Below are positions 22,793-30,393 of a DNA stretch of 55,815 nt, in pieces. This stretch comes from Candidatus Effluviviaceae Genus V sp. (GTDB taxonomy: Bacteria; Joyebacterota; Joyebacteria; Joyebacterales; Joyebacteraceae): positions 1-55,815 of the forward strand of contig WJMD01000057.1 of NCBI GenBank assembly GCA_014728125.1, read 5' to 3'. Both the position numbers and the translations under genes were made by a program. Position 1 is the stretch's first letter; every line of letters begins with the position of its first letter. A model generated the notes under the pieces. It was not told the origin of the DNA and did not search any database. It saw nothing but the letters and a program-made list of their open reading frames with translations.

Positions 22793-23661
22793 ACGGCAAC
22801 GACTGGATCGACCGCGCGGCGTACCCGTTCGAGTCGCACTGGTTCGACGTGCCGGCCGGCCGGATGCACTACGTCGACGAGGGACGTGGCCCACCGATCC
22901 TCATGGTCCACGGGAACCCGACGTGGTCGTTCCTGTATCGACATCTGATCCGTCGGCTGGCTCCGAACCACCGGTGCGTCGCACCCGACCACATCGGCTT
23001 CGGTCTCTCGGATAAGCCCGTCGGCTGGTCGTACCGCCCGGAGGAGCACGCCCGCAATCTCGCGAGGTTCATCGAGGCGCTCGAGCTCGCCCGGTTCACC
23101 ATCGTCGTGCAGGACTGGGGCGGACCGACGGGGCTCTCGTACGCGCTCGAGCACCCCGAGAGGGTGGCCGGCCTCGTCATCCTCAATACGTGGATGTGGC
23201 CGGTCGACGATGACACGTACTACAGGGCCTTCAGCGGGTTCGTGGGGGGACCTGTCGGCCGGTTCCTCATCAGGCGCTTCAACTTCTTCGTCCGTGTCGT
23301 GATGCCCGAGGCCTACGGCGACAGGCGCCTGCTGACGAAGGCCATCCACGAGCACTATCTGACGCCCCTCGGAACCCCGGTCGAGCGGACCGGATCGGCG
23401 GTCTTCCCGCGCGAGATCGTCGGGTCGACGCCGTGGCTCCGGAAATTGTGGCAGCGGCGCGAGGCGCTCCAGGGGAAGCGGGCGCTCATCGCCTGGGGGA
23501 TGAAGGACATCGCGTTTCGGGAGAAGGAGCTCCAGACGTGGATCGAGGCGCTTCCGGGCGCCGAGGTACTCAGGCTCGAGTCGGCGGGTCACTATGTGCA
23601 GGAAGAGGCCCCGGAGGAACTTGGAGAGGCGATCGCGTCACTCATCGACGGATCTGCGTGA
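22789..23661 (+). CDS. Haloalkane dehalogenase-like alpha/beta-hydrolase
   Basis: A 290-residue alpha/beta-hydrolase with features of haloalkane dehalogenases: the oxyanion/halide loop HGNPTWSFLYR (Asn43), nucleophile motif VVQDWGGPTG (Asp109 with Trp110 as halide ligand), an acidic residue after AWGMKD and the catalytic His in SAGHYVQEE. In the family these hydrolyse C-halogen bonds to alcohols. Related epoxide hydrolases share part of this pattern, so activity is not certain. GTG start at 22789, overlapping the RDD gene. Confidence 0.85.
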   Translation: MNGNDWIDRAAYPFESHWFDVPAGRMHYVDEGRGPPILMVHGNPTWSFLYRHLIRRLAPNHRCVAPDHIGFGLSDKPVGWSYRPEEHARNLARFIEALELARFTIVVQDWGGPTGLSYALEHPERVAGLVILNTWMWPVDDDTYYRAFSGFVGGPVGRFLIRRFNFFVRVVMPEAYGDRRLLTKAIHEHYLTPLGTPVERTGSAVFPREIVGSTPWLRKLWQRREALQGKRALIAWGMKDIAFREKELQTWIEALPGAEVLRLESAGHYVQEEAPEELGEAIASLIDGSA

Positions 23662-23725
23662 GTTTCTCGGGAGTGACGGCGACGGCTTCGAGGGCGGTTC
23701 GAGAACAGATGGAAGGGGGAGCACG

Positions 23726-24784
23726 ATGAAACGCATCTGCATCGGTGTCTGTCTGCTTCTGGTCCTGCCTCTGTCGGCGTCGGGGGCGTTCGTAACGGTC
23801 GATCCGGACGGTACGGGCGACTACCTTACGCTGCCGGATGCCTGGGCGAGTGTCGGCGCGGGGGACACGGTGCTCATGTCCCCGGACGTTCACCAGGTCG
23901 GCGGCGGCTCGACCGGATGGCCTCTGACGTTGGGTCCCGACAGTCCATCCGTCGTCGGCATCGAGGGTGCCGACCAAACCGTGCTCGCCGGCGACGGCGT
24001 GACCTCCGCGTTCTTCATCCCGCAGGACGTCTGGGACGCGCACATGGACCTCCGCGGCCTGATGTTCCTGGACATCGCCGAGATCATTGAGCGCGGCGGT
24101 GAGTACGGCGAAGCCGGGGGCACGCTCGTCTTCATTGACAACGTGGTGATGAACTGCGGGTCCTCACACGCGCTCGACGCCTCCCAGTGCCGGGAGGAAA
24201 GCGTCATCCGCGGGAATGTCATAACGGCGAATCCGGGCTCCGGTCTCTGGACCTATCACTACTGGGGCACGATCGAGAACAACGAGATCTCGTACAACGC
24301 GAGCGGCATCGTCGGCGCGTGCTGTGAGGAACCGGTGATCGACTGCAACTACATTCACAACAACACGGAGTACGGCATCTGGACCGGTTTCAACTACACG
24401 GTCGAGAACAACATCATCGAGTCGAACGGCGACGCCGGACTGCTGCTCGTGTCCGACGGGACCGTGCAGAACAACATCATCAGGCACAACGCCGTCGGCG
24501 TTCGGCACGAGGGACTTCCCGAGACCGAACTCAGGCACAACGACATATACGGCAACACGAACTACGACCTCGAGGTGACGGACGGCCAGACGTGGATCTG
24601 GTACGCGACGTGGAACTGGTGGGGGACGACAGACCCCGACGTGATCGACGCGAACGTCTTCGACTGTGAGGACGACCCCGGCATCGGTGTCTGCGTGACG
24701 ACATACCCGTTCTGCAACATGCCCGGCTGCGCCTCCAGCGCGCAACCGGCCTCATGGGGCGCGATCAAGGCGCTGTACCGCTGA
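23726..24784 (+). CDS. Secreted parallel beta-helix protein with C-terminal SWGAIKALYR tail
   Basis: A 352-residue protein with a signal peptide (ICIGVCLLLVLPLSASGA). The N-terminal part FVTVDPDGTGDYLTLPDAWASVGAGDTVLMSPDVHQ marks a pectate-lyase-like beta helix. The middle has NosD-like turns (NNEISYNASGI, CNYIHNNTEYGIW, NNIIESNGDAGLLL, NNIIRHNAVGV, HNDIYGNTNYDL) and ends WNWWGTTDPDVIDANVFDCEDDPGIG, typical of such proteins. The last ten residues are the SWGAIKALYR tail shared with two other exported proteins in the window. It is likely a cell-surface or secreted carbohydrate-acting or adhesive protein. Confidence 0.85.
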   Translation: MKRICIGVCLLLVLPLSASGAFVTVDPDGTGDYLTLPDAWASVGAGDTVLMSPDVHQVGGGSTGWPLTLGPDSPSVVGIEGADQTVLAGDGVTSAFFIPQDVWDAHMDLRGLMFLDIAEIIERGGEYGEAGGTLVFIDNVVMNCGSSHALDASQCREESVIRGNVITANPGSGLWTYHYWGTIENNEISYNASGIVGACCEEPVIDCNYIHNNTEYGIWTGFNYTVENNIIESNGDAGLLLVSDGTVQNNIIRHNAVGVRHEGLPETELRHNDIYGNTNYDLEVTDGQTWIWYATWNWWGTTDPDVIDANVFDCEDDPGIGVCVTTYPFCNMPGCASSAQPASWGAIKALYR

Positions 24785-24854
24785 TCGACGCTGAGGCAGG
24801 CGTCGGGATGACGTCGGTTGCGCGGAGGGTGCATGGAGAACGACCGGCGGCGTC

Positions 24855-24889
24855 GCGCTCGACAGAGCCGTCAGCGCTCTGTCGAGCGC
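24855..24889 (+). repeat. Perfect 14-bp inverted repeat
   Basis: GCGCTCGACAGAGC (24855-24868) and GCTCTGTCGAGCGC (24876-24889) flank a 7-base loop. It lies 70 bases after the beta-helix gene and 50 before the lipoprotein gene. There is no U-tract after either arm. It may stop transcription, stabilise mRNA or bind a dimeric protein. Confidence 0.65.
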
Positions 24890-24939
24890 ACCATGACCGT
24901 ATCCTACCTTCAGGATGTGACCCGATGTGGAGGTGTCTT

Positions 24940-25710
24940 ATGAGGAAGGCCGGAAGAGGCGGGCGGGTCTCACGCTGGAGTCACCATGCGCCGATTTCTC
25001 TGATACTCTGTCTCCCTGTCTCTCTCTCCATCATGCTGGCCGGCTGCGGCGACACGGCGGAGCCGGCGTGGGACAACCTCCCGCCCGAGACCACGATACT
25101 CGAACCGGACGAGCCCAGCGGGACAGTGACCGTCGCCAACGGAGACACGATCTGGCTCCGGTGGAGCTCCGTCGATCCTGAGGAACGTATTGGTCTCTCC
25201 GGCGGCATCGCTGTCGTGCGACTCGGCCTTAACTACGAGCAGGTGGTCGAACTCGACTGTCCTTCCTACGAAGGAGAGTGGTGGTTTTCCTCGACCGCGG
25301 AGAGCGGGAGCGTGCACTACATCGAGAGCCGGAACATGCCGACGGGCGGAAACGTGATCCACGAGTTCACCGTGCTGGCGCAGGACGTCGAGGGACTGTG
25401 GGAGTCCGAGGCGGCCTCGTACGCATTCCGTTACAATCATCCTCCGACGTCCGAGATCCTCCGCCCGGCGCACGGCGAGACCGTCGGCACGTCGTTCACT
25501 GTCGCCTGGCAGGGAGCCGACGTGGATGGAGAGGTCGCGGGGTACCAGTATGCGCTCCTGCCGGATGAAGCGTACTGGCACACGACAACAGATACCTCGG
25601 TCGCGTTCACGGTGTCCGGAGTCGGCGAACGCGAGTTCAGACTTCAGGCATGGGACGACACGGGCTGCCTCGATTCCTACTGCCGCTCGGTCTCGTTCTT
25701 CGTGGAGTAG
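24940..25710 (+). CDS. Lipoprotein with Ig/fibronectin-like domains
   Basis: A 256-residue protein with a long signal and lipobox (SLSIMLAGCGD). Two beta-sandwich modules follow: residues about 40-155 (PPETTILEPDEPSGTVTVANGDTIWLRWSS...VIHEFTVLAQDVEGLWES) and about 165-255 (PPTSEILRPAHGETVGTSFTVAWQGADVDGEVAGYQYAL). The repeated PPT/PPE start and the aromatic pattern fit fibronectin type III or Ig-like surface modules. ATG at 24940 has GGAGG 7 bases upstream and is preferred over ATG at 24925. Probably anchored to the outer membrane. Confidence 0.7.
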   Translation: MRKAGRGGRVSRWSHHAPISLILCLPVSLSIMLAGCGDTAEPAWDNLPPETTILEPDEPSGTVTVANGDTIWLRWSSVDPEERIGLSGGIAVVRLGLNYEQVVELDCPSYEGEWWFSSTAESGSVHYIESRNMPTGGNVIHEFTVLAQDVEGLWESEAASYAFRYNHPPTSEILRPAHGETVGTSFTVAWQGADVDGEVAGYQYALLPDEAYWHTTTDTSVAFTVSGVGEREFRLQAWDDTGCLDSYCRSVSFFVE

Positions 25711-25902
25711 ATGCAAGAGGACGCACGTTCGGCTTGCTTGACGGGTCTGCTTCGGCGCCGGTCCCCGCCGATCGATGGCAGCGGGGGAGACTGGCGCCGG
25801 TGGTCTATCTGGTGTAATCTCCGGTCAGGTTTCGGATGAGAGGAGGACGGCGGGCACGCTGAGGCCGCCGCGCCGTCCCGGGGAAGGGAGGGGGAGCTGC
25901 AG

Positions 25903-26334
25903 ATGTCGACGCGTTGGTTCACGTACTGCTTCACTCTGGTGACCCTCATCGCGGTGCTCGCCGGCTGTAGCGGCGGAGGAGGGGGCGAGACCGTGGCACT
26001 GGGGGGTCCCGAACGCGTGACGATCGAGCAGGTCGAGCGGTGGTTGGCCGAGGGACGCACGCTCGTGCTCATCGACTCCAGAAGCGACGTCGCGTGGGAG
26101 CGAGGTTCGACGAAGGCGGAAGGCGCCATCCGCGTGCCGCCGGGAGATGTGGATTCGGTCATCGAGCAGATCCCGACCGAGGGCACCCTCATCGTCTACT
26201 GCACGTGACCGGACGAGGCCTCGAGCGTCCGTGTGGCGCTCCAGCTTCAGAGCAGGGGATGGGACGAGGTCTACCCTCTGATCGGCGGCTACGCTGAGTG
26301 GCTTGCAGCGCGGCTTCCGACGGAGAGCAGGTAG
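25903..26334 (+). CDS. Rhodanese-like lipoprotein with an in-frame UGA, probable selenocysteine
   Basis: Translated through TGA at 26206-26208, this gives 143 residues. A lipobox signal (TLIAVLAGCSG) precedes a rhodanese domain: TIEQVERWLAEGRTLVLIDSRSDVAWERGS, then the active loop IVYCT-U-PDEASSVRVALQLQSRG, then the family end PLIGGYAEWLAAR. Residue 102 is the UGA position; relatives as I recall them have Cys there (YCxCP). Reading stops without it would remove the whole C-terminal helix pair. CGGACG and CGTCCG form a hairpin directly after the UGA. The domain probably handles persulfide or thiol chemistry outside the cytoplasm. Confidence 0.82.
26210..26231 (+). promoter_or_regulatory. SECIS-like hairpin after the rhodanese UGA
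   Basis: CGGACG (26210-26215) pairs perfectly with CGTCCG (26226-26231) around a 10-base loop, starting two bases after the TGA. Bacterial SECIS elements are hairpins at this place in the reading frame. The loop sequence itself is not diagnostic. Confidence 0.5.
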
Positions 26335-26358
26335 TTCGCAGCGACAGACACGGGAGAT

Positions 26359-26961
26359 GTGTTGGACGCCCTCGAGCTTCTTGACGAACTCCGTGTGATG
26401 GCGGCCAACGGCCTGAAGTACGCGGAGAACGACTACGACCGAGCGCGCTACGAGCGGTTGATGGAGCTCGTCGAGCGTCACGTCGGACTCGCGCTGGAGC
26501 TGCCGCGTGAGGAGGTCCGGGGACGTTTCAGGCGCGAGCTCGGGCACGTGACGCCGAAGGTCGGGGCCGACGCCGCCATCTTCGATGACGACGGACGCAT
26601 CCTCCTGATGCAGCGCGCTTTTGAGGGAACGTGGTGCCTGCCCTGCGGATGGCTCGAGCCCTACGAGAGCCCCCGCGAGGGCGTCGTGCGCGAGGTCCGC
26701 GAGGAGACAGGGCTTTGCGTGTCGCCCGCGAGACTCGTCGACGTGTTCTGGCGACCCGCGGGACGCAGCGCCGGTCCGCACGGCGTCATATCGATCCTCT
26801 ACATGTGCGAGGTCGTCGGCGGAGACCTCACGCTCTCGGACGAAGGTCTCGATCTCCGGTACAGGGACATCGACGAGGTGTCGGACTGGTTCGCCCATCA
26901 CGAGAAGATGGCGCGCGCCGCCCGCGCCGTGCTGGAGCGGGATCCGGGAAGAGGGCGGTGA
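26359..26961 (+). CDS. NUDIX hydrolase with N-terminal helical domain
   Basis: A 200-residue protein. Residues 1-60 form an N-terminal helical region (LDALELLDELRVMAANGLKYAENDYDRARYERLMELV), as in YjhB/MutT-like ADP-ribose or NAD-related pyrophosphatases. The NUDIX box is GWLEPYESPREGVVREVREETGL, fully matching GX5EX7REUXEEXGU. It should hydrolyse a nucleoside diphosphate linked to another group. GTG at 26359 starts 24 bases after the rhodanese gene; TTG at 26362 is possible. Confidence 0.9.
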   Translation: MLDALELLDELRVMAANGLKYAENDYDRARYERLMELVERHVGLALELPREEVRGRFRRELGHVTPKVGADAAIFDDDGRILLMQRAFEGTWCLPCGWLEPYESPREGVVREVREETGLCVSPARLVDVFWRPAGRSAGPHGVISILYMCEVVGGDLTLSDEGLDLRYRDIDEVSDWFAHHEKMARAARAVLERDPGRGR

Positions 26962-27018
26962 GCTGCCGCGGGCGATCCGCGGACGGGGTCGCAGCCCGAG
27001 AGTCCTGAGAAAGGAGTC

Positions 27019-27423
27019 GTGTGCTTGGCGTTCTGCACGGTCATCAACTGTATGGACGGGCGGGTTCAACTGCCCGTCATCTCATATCTCATGAACCGGC
27101 TCGGCGTGCCGTACGTCGACTCGGTGACCGAGCCGGGACCGGTCAGGATACTGGCCGACTCCTCGGAGAAGGAAGCGCGACGCTCGGTCTTCGATAGGGT
27201 GAGCATCTCCGTTGAGAAGCACGATTCGAATGTCATCGCCGTCGTAGCGCATGCTGACTGTGCGGGTAACGCCGCGGCGAAGGAGGAGCAGTTGAAGGAG
27301 CTCAAGACGTCGGTCGACGCGGTCGCGAACGCCTTCCCCATGGTCCGCGTCATCGGCCTTTGGGTCGACGAGAGTTGGAGCGTCTCCGAGATCACCGAGC
27401 GTGCGCCCGTCGGGGGAAGCTGA
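27019..27423 (+). CDS. Carbonic anhydrase-like protein (Pro_CA_2 type)
   Basis: A 134-residue protein with the small beta-carbonic-anhydrase-like order: CMDGRVQLPVISYLMNRLG, VDSVTEPGPVRIL, VSISVEKHDSNVIAVVAHADCAGN and VRVIGLWVDESW. The Cys, Asp-Arg, His and Cys positions could hold zinc as in beta-carbonic anhydrases, but the protein is shorter than standard ones. Family members are little studied. Start GTG at 27019 after GAAAGGAG. Confidence 0.75.
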   Translation: MCLAFCTVINCMDGRVQLPVISYLMNRLGVPYVDSVTEPGPVRILADSSEKEARRSVFDRVSISVEKHDSNVIAVVAHADCAGNAAAKEEQLKELKTSVDAVANAFPMVRVIGLWVDESWSVSEITERAPVGGS

Positions 27424-27457
27424 GCACACACCCAAAGGAATGACGGGGTGAGACCCT

Positions 27458-27994
27458 GTGGAACGGGTGATGGTGGTCGGTACGAGTTCGTCCGGGAAAA
27501 CGACGCTCGCGCGTCGCGTGGCCGATTCCATCGGGGCGGAGCACATCGAACTGGATGCGCTTCACTGGGGCCCGAACTGGACCGGGCTGCCGCGGGACGT
27601 CTTCCGCGACATCGTGAGACGACGTGCTGGAGCCGACCGCTGGGTCATCGACGGCAACTACGGCGCCGTCCAGGACATCGTCATGGCCCGGGCGACCGAC
27701 GCGCTGTGGCTCGACTACCCGCTCGCCGTCGTCTTCTGCCGGGCCGTCAGACGGACCTGGCGGCGCGTGGTGACCGGTGAGGAGCTCTTCGGGGGGAACC
27801 GCGAGACGTTCTTCGCGGCCTTCTTCCGACCAGATGCCATTCCCTGGTGGGTGGTCCGGACGCACTTCCGACACCGGCGCACGTATCCGGAGCGTTTCGC
27901 ACGGTACCCGGACATTCGTCTGACAAGATTGACCGGCCAGAGCGAAGCCGACGCCTTTGTTCGCCGACTGGCGGTACAGGGAGAGAGCAGGTGA
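27458..27994 (+). CDS. P-loop kinase-like protein (adenylate kinase/DNA topology modulation-like)
   Basis: A 178-residue protein with the Walker A motif VVGTSSSGKTTLARRVADSIG at residues 5-25, then HIELDALHWGPNWT and WVIDGNYG, and LWLDYPLAVVFCRAVRRTWRRV. This is the arrangement of small kinases annotated as topology modulation protein (FlaR-like). The substrate is not known. GTG start; its stop overlaps the methyltransferase start by 4 bases. Confidence 0.85.
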   Translation: MERVMVVGTSSSGKTTLARRVADSIGAEHIELDALHWGPNWTGLPRDVFRDIVRRRAGADRWVIDGNYGAVQDIVMARATDALWLDYPLAVVFCRAVRRTWRRVVTGEELFGGNRETFFAAFFRPDAIPWWVVRTHFRHRRTYPERFARYPDIRLTRLTGQSEADAFVRRLAVQGESR

Positions 27995-28749
27995 AAGGTG
28001 TACTGAGACAGGCGGCGCTCACGCTGTACCGGAGCCTGCCGGTTCCGGTGAGGCGGGCGTTCTTCGCCGGCCACGCCAGGTACTGTCCGGTCTGTGACAG
28101 CGCGGTCGGCCGCTTCGTCGAGGCCGGGGTGAACGCGCTCAGACCGGACGCCCGGTGTCCCGTCTGCGGCTCGGAGGAGCGCCAGCGGCTGGCGCATGTC
28201 TACGCGACCCGTCGCGCGGGGATTCTGGGACCCGGTACGAAGCGCGTGCTGCACATGGCGCCGTCGGCCTGTCTCGAGAGACGACTGCCCCGCATTCCCG
28301 GTGTGCGCTACACGGCGGCCGACCTGGACCCGGGGCCCGGACAGCTCCAGGCCGACATCACGGCGCTCCCGTTCGAGGACGCCTCGTTCGAGATCGTCTG
28401 GTGTTCTCACGTGCTCGAACATGTGGTCGACGACCGCGCGGGGATGCGGGAGATGCTCCGTGTGCTCGTCCCGGGAGGGCACGCGATCGTCCAGGTCCCT
28501 GTTTCGGCGAACCACACGATCGAGGACGCCTCCGTCACCGACCCGGAGCGGCGGCTCGAGCTCTACGGGCAGAGGGACCATGTCAGGCGATACGGTCCGG
28601 ACGTGCTGGCGCGGCTTCGGGACGCCGGATTCGAAGCAGAGGCTCTGGGACCGGAGGATCTTCTGACGGAGGACGAGCCGGTGCTGATGGCCGTTCCCGA
28701 CGACGAGGTGGTGTACGCCTGCGTGAGACCCCGTGGGCGAGACAATTGA
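27991..28749 (+). CDS. SAM-dependent methyltransferase with N-terminal zinc-binding region
   Basis: A 252-residue protein. The N-terminal region has two CPVC motifs (YCPVCDSAV and RCPVCGSEERQRLAHVY), forming a zinc finger-like unit. The methyltransferase part begins RVLHMAPSACLERRLP, in place of a canonical glycine loop, then YTAADLDPGPGQLQADITALPFEDASFEIVWCSHVLEHVVDD and LRVLVPGGHAIVQVP. It belongs to the methyltransferase_11-like group with unknown substrate, often near glycan genes. GTG start overlaps the kinase gene. Confidence 0.85.
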   Translation: MKGVLRQAALTLYRSLPVPVRRAFFAGHARYCPVCDSAVGRFVEAGVNALRPDARCPVCGSEERQRLAHVYATRRAGILGPGTKRVLHMAPSACLERRLPRIPGVRYTAADLDPGPGQLQADITALPFEDASFEIVWCSHVLEHVVDDRAGMREMLRVLVPGGHAIVQVPVSANHTIEDASVTDPERRLELYGQRDHVRRYGPDVLARLRDAGFEAEALGPEDLLTEDEPVLMAVPDDEVVYACVRPRGRDN

Positions 28750-28774
28750 CGTTGGGAACGGCACCCGGTATCAT
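28746..28774 (+). promoter_or_regulatory. Sigma-70-like promoter for the cupin gene
   Basis: TTGACG (28746-28751), a 17-base spacer and TATCAT (28769-28774), directly after the methyltransferase stop and about 107 bases before the cupin ATG. Confidence 0.6.
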
Positions 28775-28881
28775 GGATATGCGTTCCCATAAACACCGGC
28801 ACGTCGTTCTTTCGTGCTGCCGTACGCCGGAGTGCGGCTGCGGCCCGGACGGACGCCGGTCCCCGGGGTATCGGAGGCAGG

Positions 28882-29220
28882 ATGAAAGCGGTCGTCGTGA
28901 ACGACATGGAGCCCGGGAAGAACCCGCACGGCATTGATGCGCGCAGGCTTCTCGACGCTGAGTACGCTCAGGCGGTTCACATCCGACTGGAGCCCGGCGA
29001 GTCGCTGCGCAGGCACATCACGCATACCGATGTCCTGTTCTACGTTCTCGAGGGCACCGGTATCGTGGAGATCGGAGACGAGAAGCGCGAGGTCGGACCG
29101 GATACTCTGATCGAGAGCCCCTCGGGGATCCCGCACTGCTGGTACAACGAGAGTGACGGAGTGCTCCGCGTGTTCGTCGTCAAGACGCCGCGCCCGACCG
29201 AGTCGACGACGCTGCTCTAG
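28882..29220 (+). CDS. Cupin-domain protein
   Basis: A 112-residue single-domain cupin. Motif 1 is EPGESLRRHITHTDVLFYVLEGTGIVEIGDE, with His residues and the Glu of the metal site; motif 2 is SPSGIPHCWYNESD with the last His. It is a small metal-binding barrel that could act as an enzyme or sensor; the ligand is unknown. GGAGGCAGG precedes the ATG by 4 bases. Confidence 0.87.
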   Translation: MKAVVVNDMEPGKNPHGIDARRLLDAEYAQAVHIRLEPGESLRRHITHTDVLFYVLEGTGIVEIGDEKREVGPDTLIESPSGIPHCWYNESDGVLRVFVVKTPRPTESTTLL

Positions 29221-29297
29221 CCGCCGGGCCGAAGGGTCTCAGCGGCTTGAAACGGCCGGTCGACCGCCGCAAACGCAGGAGACGAACGGGGGGAACG

Positions 29298-29513
29298 ATG
29301 CCTGATGGGATGCCGAAGGCTCTGCGCTGGCTTCTGTTCGTCATCGGTGTCGGGTCGCTTGTGGCGGCCGGCATCTACCTTGGTGAGGGGCTTCGCGCGG
29401 TTGCCGCGGGGTGGGGGCTCGCGCGGGCCCTCATGTTCCTGCTGCTGGGGCTCTTCTTCACCCTGATGTACGGGGAACACGTCAGTCGCAGGAGAGTCAC
29501 ACGCGACGACTGA
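29298..29513 (+). CDS. Small two-helix membrane protein
   Basis: A 71-residue protein with transmembrane segments at about residues 9-28 (LRWLLFVIGVGSLVAAGIYLG) and 37-58 (WGLARALMFLLLGLFFTLMYG), and a basic C-terminus. GGGGGGAAC precedes the ATG at 29298. Unknown role. Confidence 0.65.
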   Translation: MPDGMPKALRWLLFVIGVGSLVAAGIYLGEGLRAVAAGWGLARALMFLLLGLFFTLMYGEHVSRRRVTRDD

Positions 29514-29567
29514 CGACACGCCGGATGACCCCCAGTTCCTTCGCGGTATCGCTGGAGGGAGGCTTCA

Positions 29568-30254
29568 GTGCTCAGATGGTCCTGGTTCGTTCCGGTGCTG
29601 GTTCTCTGCGTCATGGGATCGGCGGCTTCTCTGCATGCGGGCGACGTTGTGAGACCACACGGCCAGGCGCTGCTGTTCGGGATCAGGGACATCGGCTCGC
29701 TCGAAGGATTCCAGGGCGGTTCGATCGCGTATCAACGCTTCGTCGGTGAGAACGTCGCGTGGAGAGTCGGTCTCGGTCTCGAGCTTTCCTATGACGCAGG
29801 CGAGATCGAGGAAGGCCACTGGGGAGGTTCGTACGAGGGATACGGCGAGGACGAGACCGAGGGGTGGTCGCACAGAGTGAGCCTCGTGACGCAGTGGCTC
29901 GTCTTCCGCGGTGACCGTGTCTCCGTCTTCTACGGCGGCGGTCCCTATCTGTCCTACCGTACTTACCGGGATGAGGGAGGATACCTGCACGGCGACGCAT
30001 GGGCGGACACCTGGGAGGACTCTGACACATACACCGTGGGGTTCCAGGGAACGATCGGAACGCAGTGGGCCGCCGCGGACTGGTTCGCCCTCCATGCGGA
30101 GTACCAGGTGCTCGGCGCGTACGAGCACACCTCAAGCGAGTACTACAGGCTGATCGACGATGAGGACCCCGAGGCGCACGGAAAGAAGACTGAGTCCGAC
30201 AGGTTCCTCGTGGACTCCCTCGGTGTCCTCTTCGGCATATCGGTCTACTTCTGA
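29568..30254 (+). CDS. Outer-membrane beta-barrel-like protein
   Basis: A 228-residue protein with a signal peptide (VPVLVLCVMGSAASLHAG). The mature part has alternating aromatic strands (AWRVGLGLELSYDAG, SLVTQWLVFRGDRVSVFYGGGPYLSYRTY, TVGFQGTIGTQWAAADWFALHAEYQVL) and ends in ISVYF. A C-terminal Phe after alternating hydrophobic residues is the usual BamA recognition signal for outer-membrane barrels of Gram-negatives. GTG start after GGAGGGAGG. Confidence 0.72.
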   Translation: MLRWSWFVPVLVLCVMGSAASLHAGDVVRPHGQALLFGIRDIGSLEGFQGGSIAYQRFVGENVAWRVGLGLELSYDAGEIEEGHWGGSYEGYGEDETEGWSHRVSLVTQWLVFRGDRVSVFYGGGPYLSYRTYRDEGGYLHGDAWADTWEDSDTYTVGFQGTIGTQWAAADWFALHAEYQVLGAYEHTSSEYYRLIDDEDPEAHGKKTESDRFLVDSLGVLFGISVYF

Positions 30255-30393
30255 GGCGGCGGGCATCGGTTCCAGCGCAACATCCACCCCGTCTCTCAGG
30301 CGGTATCGGAGAAGTCGTTTGTCCGGTGGGACCACCACACCCGACCGATGCAGACCTTCGGTGTTCGTCGCGGTGCCGCGCCATCGGTCGTGG

